From Marinobacter piscis (GTDB lineage Bacteria; Pseudomonadota; Gammaproteobacteria; Pseudomonadales; Oleiphilaceae): DNA of 64,000 bases. The stretch is from positions 1,054,001-1,118,000 of the forward strand of contig NZ_VCGX01000002.1 of NCBI RefSeq assembly GCF_007671655.1. The letters run 5' to 3'. The translations under genes were made by a program, and so were the position numbers. The notes beneath the pieces are model-generated. The model was not told the origin of the DNA. It made no database searches and saw nothing but the letters and a program-made list of their open reading frames with translations. This document shows, piece after piece, positions 16,958-26,492 of the stretch; position 1 is the first letter of the stretch, and each line of letters opens with the position of its first letter.

Positions 16958-17101
16958 TTATTGCGGCTTATTCAACGCGCTTTCTGCTCCTTCAATGCTT
17001 CCCTTACTGTTGAGCTGAACTCGGCGATAAATACCGCCGATTGCAAACAGAATAAAGAACCCGACAAACACCCATAAGCCCGGCAATACTAAATGTTTCA
17101 G
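16958..17101 (-). CDS. Possible small membrane protein without an ATG start
   Basis: In the gap between the WbpM-like gene and the beta-CASP gene an open frame encodes LKHLVLPGLWVFVGFFILFA, then IGGIYRRVQLNSKGSIEGAE and SALNKPQ: one clear membrane helix, a positive-inside RRV patch and a polar tail. That is protein-like, not random. The frame has no ATG, GTG or TTG before the helix; it is bounded upstream by a stop. A CTG at 17101 has GGAAG seven bases before it. It may be a non-canonical start, a frameshifted pseudogene, or an accident. Confidence 0.35.
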   Translation of the reverse strand: MKHLVLPGLWVFVGFFILFAIGGIYRRVQLNSKGSIEGAESALNKPQ

Positions 17102-17114
17102 TACGTAACTTCCA

Positions 17115-19118
17115 TTACCGAATACTCAATTTTCGCTTTTCCCAAATCAAATCCACAATCCCATTACTGGGCTCATACCCCTGCACCGTACGCAGCAACA
17201 TTTCCCGCACCTCTTCATACGCATCGTCTTTCAGTGCCGCACGCATGGCCATAAGGGTTTTGCGCAGTTCTGGCCAGGGCACAAAAGCTTCGTCGGCCCG
17301 ATGAATCTTTGAGTGATGGGTCGGTTGGGGGTTGTCACCAATCAGCAGTTCTTCGTACAGCTTTTCACCAGGGCGCAGGCCGGTGAAGCTGATGGAAATA
17401 TCGCCGTTGGGCGTCATCTCATCACACACCGTCAGGCCCGAAAGCATAATCATTTTGCGGGCCAGCTCAACAATGCGCACCGGCTCGCCCATATCCAGCA
17501 CAAACACATCCCCGCCCTGACCCATGGAGCCTGCCTGTATCACCAGCTGGGCGGCCTCCGGAATGGTCATAAAATAACGGGTAATGTCCTTGTGCGTCAC
17601 GGTAACCGGACCGCCGCGACGAATCTGCTCGCGGAACAAAGGGATTACCGAGCCGGAAGACCCCAGCACATTACCAAAGCGCACCATGGTGAAACGGGTG
17701 CGGTTTACCCGGCTGATGCCTTCGGTATCGCCAATCAGTTCCGGGGCCTGCTCAGCGCTCAGAGCCTGCAACACCATTTCTGCCAGGCGCTTGGTGGCGC
17801 CCATCACGTTAGTGGGGCGCACCGCTTTATCGGTGGAGATCAACACACAGTTGGGCACATTACACACAATGGCCGCCTGCGCTACATTTTTGGTGCCGAA
17901 CACATTATTAAGAATACCCTCGGCAACATTGTGCTCCACCATAGGCACATGCTTATAGGCGGCCGCGTGGTAAACCGTATCCACCCCCCAGGCCGTCATT
18001 ATATCCCGCAGGCGCGAGCCATTCCGGATAGAGCCCAGTATCGGTACCAGATGCACATCAAGATTTTGTGACCGTACCCAGCCTTCCAGTTCCTTGTGTA
18101 TGGAGTAAAGGCCATACTCGTTGTGCTCGTACAGAATCAGTGTGGTGGGGCCATTATTCACAATCTGGCGGCACAGCTCACTGCCGATAGAGCCGCCGGC
18201 ACCGGTAACCATAACGATCTGCTGATCAATGCAGCGGCCCAGCAGCGCTTCTTCCGGGGGCACTGGGTCCCGCCCCAGAAGGTCCGCTACATCCACCTCC
18301 TGCATGTCATCCACTTTCACCTTGCCACTGGCAATGTCCATCAGCCCGGGCATGGTGCGCACATACACAGGAAAGCGGGCCAGATTGTGGAGGATTTTCT
18401 GGCGCTCGGCGCGGCTGGCAGAGGGAATGGCAAGAAACACTTCTTTAGCGCCTGTTTTATCCAGCATCCGCGGAATGTTTCGGGAAGAATACACTCGCAG
18501 CCCGGCAATGCTGCGCCCGATCAGGCCCGGATCATCATCAATAAACGCCACAGGCCGGTACAAACGCCCCACCCACAAAGACGCCAGCAACTGGTTACCG
18601 GAGGCCCCGGCGCCATAAATCGCCACCGGCATACCGGCTTCCTGCTCAGTGTTTTGCAAAGCGGCCCCACTGCCATTGGCCAGCAGCCAGTCACCAACAA
18701 AGTACTCACGGGCAGCCAGGCGTAAGCCACCAATTAGCAGCAAACTCAGCCACCAGTAACTGACCAGAGACGAGCGGGGGATCAGTAATTCTAAGCCGGC
18801 TGCGCGGGAAAAAAACACAAACAGACACAATGTACCAAAGCCCAGGGTGACCGCTTTAAAAATCGTCAGCAGCGCCTGTCCACCAAAATGGCGCATCACA
18901 GCCCGATACATGCCAGTTACCACATAAAATGGCAGAGCAGTCATCGGCGCCAGAACAAACAACCACAGTTCGTTGCCCTCTGGCCATACCCAGCCTTCAC
19001 CACCCAGGCGCAAATACAAAGATAAATACAAAGCCAGCCAGAGTAACACCACGTCTGCCACAATCTGCAACAAACGCTTCTGGGCGTAACTTAAGTCAAT
19101 TAAGCGCTCTTTCAGCAT
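17115..19118 (-). CDS. WbpM/PglF-type nucleotide-sugar 4,6-dehydratase
   Basis: A 667-residue inner-membrane enzyme of the WbpM/PglF class, which converts UDP-GlcNAc to the 4-keto-6-deoxy sugar. Four N-terminal membrane helices (about residues 18-36, 50-68, 88-106, 120-135) are followed by a first Rossmann-like domain (AIYGAGASGNQLLAS) and the catalytic SDR domain from VTGAGGSIGSE (residues 304-314). The active region STDKAVRPTNVMGATKR carries the Thr-Met-Lys type triad of this class instead of Ser-Tyr-Lys, and HAAAYKHVPMVE is present. It supplies the precursor for QuiNAc, FucNAc or bacillosamine, matching the WbpL/WbpV-like pair at 26.5-28 kb. Confidence 0.92.
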   Translation of the reverse strand: MLKERLIDLSYAQKRLLQIVADVVLLWLALYLSLYLRLGGEGWVWPEGNELWLFVLAPMTALPFYVVTGMYRAVMRHFGGQALLTIFKAVTLGFGTLCLFVFFSRAAGLELLIPRSSLVSYWWLSLLLIGGLRLAAREYFVGDWLLANGSGAALQNTEQEAGMPVAIYGAGASGNQLLASLWVGRLYRPVAFIDDDPGLIGRSIAGLRVYSSRNIPRMLDKTGAKEVFLAIPSASRAERQKILHNLARFPVYVRTMPGLMDIASGKVKVDDMQEVDVADLLGRDPVPPEEALLGRCIDQQIVMVTGAGGSIGSELCRQIVNNGPTTLILYEHNEYGLYSIHKELEGWVRSQNLDVHLVPILGSIRNGSRLRDIMTAWGVDTVYHAAAYKHVPMVEHNVAEGILNNVFGTKNVAQAAIVCNVPNCVLISTDKAVRPTNVMGATKRLAEMVLQALSAEQAPELIGDTEGISRVNRTRFTMVRFGNVLGSSGSVIPLFREQIRRGGPVTVTHKDITRYFMTIPEAAQLVIQAGSMGQGGDVFVLDMGEPVRIVELARKMIMLSGLTVCDEMTPNGDISISFTGLRPGEKLYEELLIGDNPQPTHHSKIHRADEAFVPWPELRKTLMAMRAALKDDAYEEVREMLLRTVQGYEPSNGIVDLIWEKRKLSIR

Positions 19119-19182
19119 GAAACATGTCCTGATAACTGCGGAACACTAATGGCAGTCAATCGCTGGTCCTGGTGCACACAAC

Positions 19183-19935
19183 TCAGGCCCCGGCAATCAG
19201 CCCCTCTTTCGTCGGAAGCAATGCCGCCGCCTCTTTATCCATCACAATGGTGGCGTTGCGGTGCATTTTTAAAACAGACGCCGGCAAGTCTTCGCTCACC
19301 TCACCGTGATACAACTCCGCCATAATCGCCGCTTTCTTGGGGCCTGTGGCCACCAGAATCACTTCCTTCGCCTCCAGAATCTCCTGAATGCCCATGGTAA
19401 TAGCGTGAGTAGGCACTTCCCGCTGATCGGTGAAAAAACGGCCGTTATCAATACGGGTCTGCTCGGTAAGCTCGATCACATGGGTGCGGCTGTCAAACGG
19501 GGTTTTGGGCTCGTTAAAACCAATATGGCCGTTGGTGCCAATGCCCAGCAGCTGCAAATCCATGCCACCTATGGCCTGAATGGCCTCGGTATACGCCTGG
19601 CAGGCACGCTCGGCATTCTCTGCAGTGCCATCAGGAAGATGCACCCGCTCCCCGGGTATGCGCAGTTGATTAAACAGATGCTGGTACATGTAAAAGCAAT
19701 AACTCTGGGCATGCTCCGGCCCCAGGCCAATGTACTCGTCCAGATTGAACGTAGTCAGCCGGGACACATCCACCGGATCCTGCTCCAGGTATTGCATCAA
19801 CCGGGCGTAAACAGGCTCCATGGTGCTGCCGGTAGCCAGGCCCAGAACCGAATCCGCCTTGGCGCAAATCTGGTCAAACAACCGCTGGGCGGTGTAGCGG
19901 GATACGTCGTCTACTGTGTTAAATATTTTATACAT
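19183..19935 (-). CDS. nagB: Glucosamine-6-phosphate deaminase
   Basis: Converts GlcN-6-P to fructose-6-P and ammonia. Family motifs: LGLATGSTMEPVYARL (phosphate loop), TFNLDEYIGLGPEHAQSYCF with catalytic Asp and the DEY element, then LLGIGTNGHIGFNEP with the catalytic His, and AITMGIQEILEAKEVILV. Start at 19935 gives MYKIFNTVDDVSRY, typical for the family; a GTG at 19968 that touches the pgm stop would add eleven residues. Length about 250. It lies in a polysaccharide locus with no NAG catabolic genes nearby, so it may balance the hexosamine pool for UDP-GlcNAc synthesis. Confidence 0.92.
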   Translation of the reverse strand: MYKIFNTVDDVSRYTAQRLFDQICAKADSVLGLATGSTMEPVYARLMQYLEQDPVDVSRLTTFNLDEYIGLGPEHAQSYCFYMYQHLFNQLRIPGERVHLPDGTAENAERACQAYTEAIQAIGGMDLQLLGIGTNGHIGFNEPKTPFDSRTHVIELTEQTRIDNGRFFTDQREVPTHAITMGIQEILEAKEVILVATGPKKAAIMAELYHGEVSEDLPASVLKMHRNATIVMDKEAAALLPTKEGLIAGA

Positions 19936-19967
19936 GGGTGTTGTACCGGAAAGATAAAAACGGGCCA

Positions 19968-21539
19968 CTAAAGCAGCCCCTCAGCCTGCTCAAAGATTCG
20001 CTCCAGGTGCTCCGCCCCCACGAAGCTCTCCGCATATATCTTGCAAAGATCCTCCGTGCCGCTGGGCCTGGCGGCAAACCAGCCGTTCTCTGTGGTTACC
20101 TTCAGCCCGCCGATGGCCGCACCATTCCCCGGCGCTTCGGTGAATACGCCTGTTACCGGGTCGCCGGCCAGTTCGGTGAACGGTATATCGTCCGGTGTTA
20201 ACGCCTTCAATCGCTGTTTCTGTTCTTCTGTGGCGGCGAAGTCTTTGCGTTGGTAATAAGGCGCACCGTGCTGTTCGGTCAGCCCCTGGTAATACTCACT
20301 GGGCAGCTTGCCGGTTTTCGCGGCCATTTCCGCTGCCAGCAAGCACAGGATAATACCGTCTTTGTCGGTGCTCCAGGGTTTGCCCGCAAACGTGAGGAAA
20401 CTGGCCCCGGCGCTTTCTTCACCCCCAAAAGCCAAACGGCTCTGGTGCAGGCCTTCCACAAACCATTTAAAGCCCACCGGCACTTCGTACAGTTCACGGC
20501 GGTTGGCGGCTACCACCCGGTCGATCATGGAAGACGACACCAGGGTTTTGCCAATGGCCAGGGTGTCCGGCCAGTGTTCACGGTGTTTCAGCAGGTAGTC
20601 CACGCACACGGCCAGGTAGCGGTTCGGATTCATCAGCCCGGCGGCGTCAACAATGCCGTGGCGGTCGGCATCCGGATCGTTCGCGAAGGCCAGATCAAAA
20701 CGGTCTTTGACCGTGAGCAGTTTCGCCATGGCCGCAGGGCTGGAGCAGTCCATGCGAATTTTGCCATCGTGGTCCGGGGGCATAAACGCAAAGGCCGGGT
20801 CTATGGTGCGGTTAACCACCTCCAGCGCCAGGCCGTAATGCTCTGCCACCGCTTCCCACACCGCCAGCGCCGAACCGCCCATGGGGTCTACGCCAATGGT
20901 CAGCCCACTGGCGGCAATGGCGGGCATATCCACCACCTCGCCTAACGCCTGCACATATTCACTCACATAGTCGTAGTGTACCGCCTCCAGTACCGCCATC
21001 CGGCGGGGCGAGGTACGCACACCGGCCATATCAGCCGCAAGAAATTCATTGGCGCGGTTCTCAATCCACCCGGTTGCCTCCGTATCGGCCGGGCCACCGT
21101 CCGGGCCATTGTATTTTATGCCCCCGTCTTCCGGCGGGTTATGGGAGGGGGTAATCACCAACCCATCCGCCAGCTCACCCGTACCCCGGGCGTTATGGCG
21201 CAAAATGGCATGGGACACCAGCGGCGTGGGCGTATAGCCTCCCGCTGAGTCCACACGCATCGCCACATCGTTCGCCGACAACACCTCCAGCACCGAGTCC
21301 ATGGCCGGCCCCGAAAGCGCATGGGTGTCTTTACCAATAAACAAAGGCCCGGTAATACCCTGCGCCTTGCGCCAGTCCACCACGGCCTGGGCAATGGCCA
21401 GAATGTGGTGATGATTAAAGCTGCCTTTAAGCGAACTGCCCCTGTGCCCGGACGTGCCAAAACTCACACGCTCTTCGGGTTTGTCCGGGTTGGGGGTGCG
21501 TTCGGAGTAGGCAGCAATGATTTTATTAATTTCTGACAT
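19968..21539 (-). CDS. pgm: Alpha-D-glucose phosphate-specific phosphoglucomutase
   Basis: Interconverts glucose-6-P and glucose-1-P, feeding UDP-glucose. At 523 residues it is close to the Escherichia coli Pgm type. The substrate loop SFGTSGHRGSSLKG is near the N-terminus. The phosphoserine loop is VITPSHNPPEDGGIKYNGP, the metal loop FANDPDADRHGIVD and the sugar loop FGGEESAGASF; the C-terminal phosphate site is ARPSGTEDLCKIYAES. All catalytic elements are intact. The adjacent ugd gene and galU remnant show the pathway: glucose-6-P to glucose-1-P to UDP-glucose to UDP-glucuronate. Confidence 0.95.
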   Translation of the reverse strand: MSEINKIIAAYSERTPNPDKPEERVSFGTSGHRGSSLKGSFNHHHILAIAQAVVDWRKAQGITGPLFIGKDTHALSGPAMDSVLEVLSANDVAMRVDSAGGYTPTPLVSHAILRHNARGTGELADGLVITPSHNPPEDGGIKYNGPDGGPADTEATGWIENRANEFLAADMAGVRTSPRRMAVLEAVHYDYVSEYVQALGEVVDMPAIAASGLTIGVDPMGGSALAVWEAVAEHYGLALEVVNRTIDPAFAFMPPDHDGKIRMDCSSPAAMAKLLTVKDRFDLAFANDPDADRHGIVDAAGLMNPNRYLAVCVDYLLKHREHWPDTLAIGKTLVSSSMIDRVVAANRRELYEVPVGFKWFVEGLHQSRLAFGGEESAGASFLTFAGKPWSTDKDGIILCLLAAEMAAKTGKLPSEYYQGLTEQHGAPYYQRKDFAATEEQKQRLKALTPDDIPFTELAGDPVTGVFTEAPGNGAAIGGLKVTTENGWFAARPSGTEDLCKIYAESFVGAEHLERIFEQAEGLL

Positions 21540-21575
21540 TATTTACCTGTAACTCTCACGCTAGAGGAAAACCTT

Positions 21576-21612
21576 CCCTCTCCCCCCGCGGGAGAGGGCC
21601 AGGGAGAGGGGG
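21576..21612. repeat. CCCTCTCC/GGAGAGGG hairpin repeat, single copy
   Basis: CCCTCTCC-CCCCGC-GGGAGAGGG is a strong inverted repeat followed by a second GGGAGAGGG. It sits in the gap between pgm and the ugd stop. It belongs to the same family as the tandem array at 57285-57540 and resembles REP-type intergenic hairpins seen widely in gammaproteobacteria. Confidence 0.7.
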
Positions 21613-21614
21613 TA

Positions 21615-22781
21615 TTAATCACTCCCAAAAAGATCCCTTGTATAAACCTTCTCATCCACATCCGCCAGCACCTCACTCCGGCGGTTGGCGATAATCACAT
21701 CCGCTTCCTGTTTAAACGCCTCCAGATCGCGAATCACCCGGGAGTGGAAGAAGGTGTCCTCCTCCAGCTCGGGCTCATACACAATCACCTCTATGCCCTT
21801 GGCTTTGATGCGCTTCATAATGCCCTGAATGGCCGAGGCGCGGAAGTTGTCGGAGCCGGATTTCATCACCAGGCGGTACACACCCACCACCTGCGGTTTG
21901 CGGGTGAGGATGTCATCGGCAATGAAGTCTTTGCGGGTGCGGTTAGCATCGACAATGGCGCGGATGAGGTTGTTGGGAACTTCTTCGTAGTTGGCCAGCA
22001 GCTGTTTGGTGTCTTTGGGCAGACAGTAGCCACCGTAGCCGAACGAGGGGTTGTTGTAGTGATCGCCAATACGCGGGTCCAGGCCCACGCCGTCGATAAT
22101 CTGGCGGGTGTTCAGGCCGTTGCGGGCGGCGTAGGTGTCCAGTTCGTTGAAGTAGGCCACACGCATGGCCAGGTAGGTGTTGGAGAACAGTTTGATGGCT
22201 TCGGCTTCGGTGCTGTCGGTGAACAACACAGGCACATCTTCGCGCACCGCACCCTGCTTCAGCAGCCCGGCAAACACCTCAGCCCGTTCCGAGCGCTCGC
22301 CCACAATAATCCGCGACGGATGCAGGTTATCGTGCAGCGCTTTCCCCTCACGCAAAAACTCCGGCGAGAAAATAATATTGTTGGTTTCAAAACGCTCGCA
22401 CAGCTCTTTGGTATACCCCACGGGCACCGTGGATTTAATCACCATCACCGCGCCGGGGTTAATGGCCATCACATCCTGAACCACAGACTCCACCGTGCTG
22501 GTATCAAAATAGTTGGTTTTGGGGTCGTAATCCGTGGGGGTGGCAATCACCACATAATCCGCCCCAACGTAGGCCTGTTCTTTATCGAGCGTGGCGTTAA
22601 AATTGAGGTCTTTATTGGCCAGAAAGTCGGAGATATCCGGGTCCAGAATCGGGCTCTGGCGCTTGTTAAGAAGCTCAACCTTCTCTGAATCAATATCCAG
22701 AGCAACCACTTCATTGTGCTGGGCCAGTAACACTGCGTTGGAAAGGCCCACGTAGCCGGTGCCGGCGATGGTGATTTTCAT
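21615..22781 (-). CDS. ugd: UDP-glucose 6-dehydrogenase, copy 1
   Basis: NAD-dependent oxidation of UDP-glucose to UDP-glucuronate. The 388 residues are the short bacterial form. The Rossmann loop is [20 protein letters not shown], the central domain has [18 protein letters not shown] and [18 protein letters not shown], and the catalytic Cys lies in [19 protein letters not shown]. The C-terminal NAD-closing domain has [21 protein letters not shown] paralogue of equal length lies at 25314, about nine in ten residues identical by eye. An AGGAT ribosome site precedes the ATG. Confidence 0.95.
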   Translation of the reverse strand: MKITIAGTGYVGLSNAVLLAQHNEVVALDIDSEKVELLNKRQSPILDPDISDFLANKDLNFNATLDKEQAYVGADYVVIATPTDYDPKTNYFDTSTVESVVQDVMAINPGAVMVIKSTVPVGYTKELCERFETNNIIFSPEFLREGKALHDNLHPSRIIVGERSERAEVFAGLLKQGAVREDVPVLFTDSTEAEAIKLFSNTYLAMRVAYFNELDTYAARNGLNTRQIIDGVGLDPRIGDHYNNPSFGYGGYCLPKDTKQLLANYEEVPNNLIRAIVDANRTRKDFIADDILTRKPQVVGVYRLVMKSGSDNFRASAIQGIMKRIKAKGIEVIVYEPELEEDTFFHSRVIRDLEAFKQEADVIIANRRSEVLADVDEKVYTRDLFGSD

Positions 22782-22848
22782 GGTTTATCCTGTTGGTTCT
22801 GTGTGCCTGCTTATTGATAGAGCTACTGATTTAGTGGCCCCCAAAGCT

Positions 22849-23874
22849 TTACTCTCGTAGCCCCCTCTCAACTAACGTTACGCCCTCCCAACCCACGCGC
22901 TTAACCAAGTCTGCCAAGCCCGGGCTTTTGTACTTTACGGTTTCATCTTCCCAGCGCTGCTTAACGCTTGCATGCAGCAGTGGCTCTACCGTACGTACAT
23001 GCTTGCGCCCCATGGCCCGGTAAAAGCCCTTGTACTCATTATGCATACGCCCCGCATAATCGGGATTAAAACGCTGCAACAAATACGGCTCCAGCGCCAG
23101 GCCGTGCAAGTCGGCTTCATCGGCCATCCACACACCGGCCAGGTCCCCCAGCGAATGGTCCGGATAGCCGCCGCCAATATCAGTATGCACGCCGGCAAAC
23201 CACACCTGCTGCACATCCACTCCGGCTTTGGCAGACCACAGCGTTGGTTCAAAATCCTGGCGTTTCTCATCAATCGCCACCGCATGGCGGGCATGGTTAA
23301 TAATGCTGCTGGGCTCGGTATCGTGAAACAGGTAGCGGTCTGTGCCTAATGTTCCCAAAAACGGCGCGGGAATACCCAGTGCGCCCACGGTATCAAACAC
23401 ACCAATGAAATGAATGCGGGTAACATCGGCTACCGCGTAGGCCTCCCGAAACGCGGCCGCCTTGCCCTGCCCCGGCGCTGAGGTTCGCCTGCGGTTGCGG
23501 TAAAGAGCGTAGGCCTCAGCAATTTTATCGGCATGCTCTCCCCGGAGAATGCCACAGTTACGAACCAGCCCTGCCAGCGAGCGCACAGTGTAAGCGCCAC
23601 GGCTAAAACCAAACAAGTACAAGGCATCGCCTGGCTCGTAGTTATGAACCAAAAAGCGATAACAATCCTGAATGTTCTTATCCAGCCCCTTACCGGTAAT
23701 GCCACCGGAGAGCCTGTCACCTTCCGAGCCTACACCCCAGTCATAAAACACAACCTGCTTGTGGCCTGTGGGGGTTTCAGGGGCAATACTGCGGGCCAGC
23801 CGCAATACATGGGTGGCCGAATCCGATTCCGGCGATTGCCAGGTGCCGTCTGAACAGATGATGATGTTTTTCAT
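22849..23874 (-). CDS. DUF2235 alpha/beta-hydrolase-like protein
   Basis: A 341-residue protein of the DUF2235 family. MKNIIICSDGTWQSPESDS (N-terminal SDGTW) and the nucleophile elbow LFGFSRGAYTVRSLAGLVRN (GxSxG) are diagnostic. The acidic residue lies in GVFDTVGALGIP, and the His is in VWFAGVHTDIGGGYPDHSLG. DUF2235 domains occur in type VI secretion phospholipase effectors and in free-standing proteins. No signal peptide and no T6SS gene is nearby, so the substrate is unknown. It sits between the two ugd copies beside the pgi/galU scar, which suggests acquisition during the same rearrangements. Confidence 0.82.
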   Translation of the reverse strand: MKNIIICSDGTWQSPESDSATHVLRLARSIAPETPTGHKQVVFYDWGVGSEGDRLSGGITGKGLDKNIQDCYRFLVHNYEPGDALYLFGFSRGAYTVRSLAGLVRNCGILRGEHADKIAEAYALYRNRRRTSAPGQGKAAAFREAYAVADVTRIHFIGVFDTVGALGIPAPFLGTLGTDRYLFHDTEPSSIINHARHAVAIDEKRQDFEPTLWSAKAGVDVQQVWFAGVHTDIGGGYPDHSLGDLAGVWMADEADLHGLALEPYLLQRFNPDYAGRMHNEYKGFYRAMGRKHVRTVEPLLHASVKQRWEDETVKYKSPGLADLVKRVGWEGVTLVERGLRE

Positions 23875-23929
23875 TTTCGGCTCCTATTCCTTGGAGTTGA
23901 TACAAAATACTTTTGCCCGCGAAAGCTCT

Positions 23930-24555
23930 TTACTTCAAATCACTCAAAAACTCCGTAAACGCCCCACCCAGCTCAGGATGCCGGCGGCCGTAGGTCACAA
24001 ACGTCTGCATATACCCCTGCTTGTTCCCACAATCGTGCGAGCGCCCCTGAATGTGGAACGCCTCCACCGGCTCGTCGTCCATCAGCATGCCGATAGTATC
24101 CGTCAGCTGAATCTCGTTACCGGCGCCCGGCGGGGTTTTCTCCAGCAAATCCCAGATACGGTTGGACAGCACATAGCGGCCCACCACAGACAAATTGGAA
24201 GGCGCCTCATTTACCGGCGGCTTTTCCACAATCGCCTGCATGGCCGCCGAGTGGCCGGCTTGGAGCTCCGAGCCGTTGGTGTCCACCACCCCATAGCTGG
24301 AGACCTTCTCCATGGGCACGGGCTCGACCAACACCTGGCTGGCGCCGGACTCGTCGAAGCGTTTAACCATGGCCGCCAGGTTGTCGCGGGACAGATCGGA
24401 CTCGTAATCATCAATCAACACATCCGGCAACACCACGGCAAAGGGCTCGTTACCCACCGCCGGGCGGGCGCAGCTGATGGCGTGGCCCAGGCCCTTGGCT
24501 TCGCCCTGGCGTACGTGCAACAACGTGACATCCGCCGGGCAGACACGCCCAATAA
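23930..24555 (-). pseudogene. galU: GalU C-terminal fragment (UTP-glucose-1-phosphate uridylyltransferase)
   Basis: About 208 codons match the C-terminal two thirds of Gal[21 protein letters not shown], then [20 protein letters not shown], later [24 protein letters not shown] sequence and [20 protein letters not shown]. The N-terminal third, with the nucleotide-binding GxGTRxLPxT signature, is absent. Upstream the frame runs straight into the pgi fragment in another frame. Without the N-terminal loop the product cannot be a normal uridylyltransferase. A start within the fragment (GTG near 24568) could still give a short protein. UDP-glucose for the two Ugd enzymes must come from an intact galU elsewhere. 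Confidence 0.85.
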
Positions 24556-25299
24556 CTGGTGCTGGCACACGGTACTGGCATCCACACCCAAGCCCTCACA
24601 CAACCAGGCCAACGCGGTGCGCACGTTAAAACGGGTATCGGCCGTGGTGAAGGATTTGGAGGCCAGCACCACCAGCGTGGTGGCCGGGTTCAGCGATTGC
24701 ATCAGCGGCAACAGCTGAGCGCCGTCCATGGTGGACACATAATGCGCCCGCACAAACCGCTGGCCCTGGGTGTCGCCCAACACTTCGCTGACCAACTTGG
24801 GGCCGAGGTCCGAACCGCCGACGCCAATGTGCACGACATCGGTAAACGCCTCACCGGTTACACCACGCCACTGGCCGGAATGCACCTGGCGAACCAACTC
24901 AGCCAGCTTTTCACGCTGTTGCCCGCAAAGCGACACCGTCGGGGCCATGCCCTCAGGCGCGGCAGCATCCGAAGGCCAGCGAGCGGCCATGTGCAGCGCC
25001 GCTCGGTTTTCAGACACGTTGACGGGCTCACCGGCAAACAACGCGTCTCGCGTTTGTTCCAGGCCGATACTCTCGGCCCATTGCGTGAGCAAGTCGAGGG
25101 AGTTTTCCGTTAGCCGCTGTTTGCTGAAATCCACCTGAAGTGAGTGGAAACTAAACTGCAGGGCCTTGGCGCGCGCCTGACTACCCTCACCGCACAACAA
25201 CGCATTTAAAGACGTCTGCCTCAGACTGTTGGCGTGTTGGTGGAGGACGTCCATGAGGCCTTGTTTACCTTCCCGCGAATCCTTTTGCTGTTGAATCAT
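24556..25299 (-). pseudogene. pgi: Pgi N-terminal fragment (glucose-6-phosphate isomerase)
   Basis: About 248 codons match the N-terminal 45 percent of a roughly 550-residue Pgi: VSENRAALHMAARWPSDAA, GVTGEAFTDVVHIGVGGSDL, LVVLASKSFTTADTRFNV. The signature VHIGVGGSDLGP and the phospho-sugar loop SKSFTT are intact, but the catalytic Glu, His and Lys of the second half are gone. After about codon 248 the frame continues over galU sequence in the wrong frame and stops at 24415. This is a deletion joining pgi to galU out of frame. The junction is at about 24555. Confidence 0.85.
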
Positions 25300-25313
25300 G
25301 ATCTGGCCGGGCC

Positions 25314-26480
25314 TTAATCGCTTCCAAACAAATCGCGGGTGTACACTTTCTCACTCACGTCTTTCAGGTTCTCGCTCCGGCGATTGGCCACAATCACATC
25401 CGCTTCCTGCTTGAAAGCCTCCAGGTCGCGCGTCACACGAGAGTGGAAAAACTCGTCTTCGTGCAGTTCCGGCTCATAGACGATGACCTCGATCCCTTTT
25501 GCTTTCAGGCGTTTCATCACCCCCTGAATGGCCGAGGCGCGGAAGTTGTCGGAGCCGGATTTCATCACCAGGCGGTATACGCCCACTACCTGCGGTTTGC
25601 GAGCCAGGATGTCATCGGCGATGAAGTCCTTGCGGGTGCGGTTGGCATCCACAATGGCTTTGATCAGGTTATTGGGCACTTCTTCGTAGTTGGCCAGCAG
25701 TTGCTTGGTGTCTTTGGGCAGGCAGTAGCCGCCGTAGCCGAATGACGGATTGTTGTAGTGATCGCCGATGCGCGGGTCCAGGCCTACGCCGTCGATAATC
25801 TGCCGGCTGTTCAGGCCGTGCCGGGCCGCGTAGGTGTCCAGCTCGTTGAAGTAGGCCACGCGCATGGCGAGGTAAGTGTTGGAAAACAGTTTGATGGCCT
25901 CGGCCTCCGTGCTGTCGGTGAACAGCACCGGCGCATCTTCCTTCACCGCCCCCTGTTTCAACAGGTTGGCGAACACCTCAGCGCGCTCCGAACGCTCACC
26001 CACAATAATGCGCGACGGGTAAAGGTTGTCGTGCAGGGCTTTACCTTCACGCAGAAACTCCGGCGAGAAGATGATGTTGTTGGTTTCGAAGCGCTCACAC
26101 AGCTCTTTGGTATAGCCCACCGGCACCGTGGATTTAATCACCATCACCGCGCCCGGGTTAATGGCCATCACATCCTGAATCACCGACTCCACGGTTTTCG
26201 TGTTGAAGTAGTTGGTCTGCGGGTCGTAATCCGTCGGCGTGGCAATCACGACAAAATCCGCGCCCTGATACGCCTGTTCTTTATCCAGCGTGGCGGTGAA
26301 GTTCAGCTCTTTATTGGCCAGAAAGTCGGAAATTTCCGCATCAATAATCGGGCTCTTGCGGTTGTTCAGCAGCTCGACTTTCTCCGGATCAATATCCAGA
26401 GCAACCACTTCGTTATGCTGGGCCAGCAGCATGGCGTTAGACAGGCCTACATAGCCGGTACCGGCGATAGCGATTTTCAT
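25314..26480 (-). CDS. ugd: UDP-glucose 6-dehydrogenase, copy 2
   Basis: Second full-length Ugd of 388 residues with all functional parts: [38 protein letters not shown], catalytic [14 protein letters not shown] and [16 protein letters not shown]. Differences from copy 1 are scattered and mostly conservative, so both probably work. It lies 14 bases downstream of the pgi remnant's start and 12 bases after the sugar-phosphate transferase. Two copies in direct orientation flanking a deletion scar make a target for further recombination. Confidence 0.95.
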   Translation of the reverse strand: MKIAIAGTGYVGLSNAMLLAQHNEVVALDIDPEKVELLNNRKSPIIDAEISDFLANKELNFTATLDKEQAYQGADFVVIATPTDYDPQTNYFNTKTVESVIQDVMAINPGAVMVIKSTVPVGYTKELCERFETNNIIFSPEFLREGKALHDNLYPSRIIVGERSERAEVFANLLKQGAVKEDAPVLFTDSTEAEAIKLFSNTYLAMRVAYFNELDTYAARHGLNSRQIIDGVGLDPRIGDHYNNPSFGYGGYCLPKDTKQLLANYEEVPNNLIKAIVDANRTRKDFIADDILARKPQVVGVYRLVMKSGSDNFRASAIQGVMKRLKAKGIEVIVYEPELHEDEFFHSRVTRDLEAFKQEADVIVANRRSENLKDVSEKVYTRDLFGSD

Positions 26481-26492
26481 CTAATACTCCTA

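Noticed and set aside
22849..23874. Type VI secretion effector locus
   Set aside because: Only the DUF2235 protein is present; no VgrG, PAAR, Hcp or immunity gene is near it.
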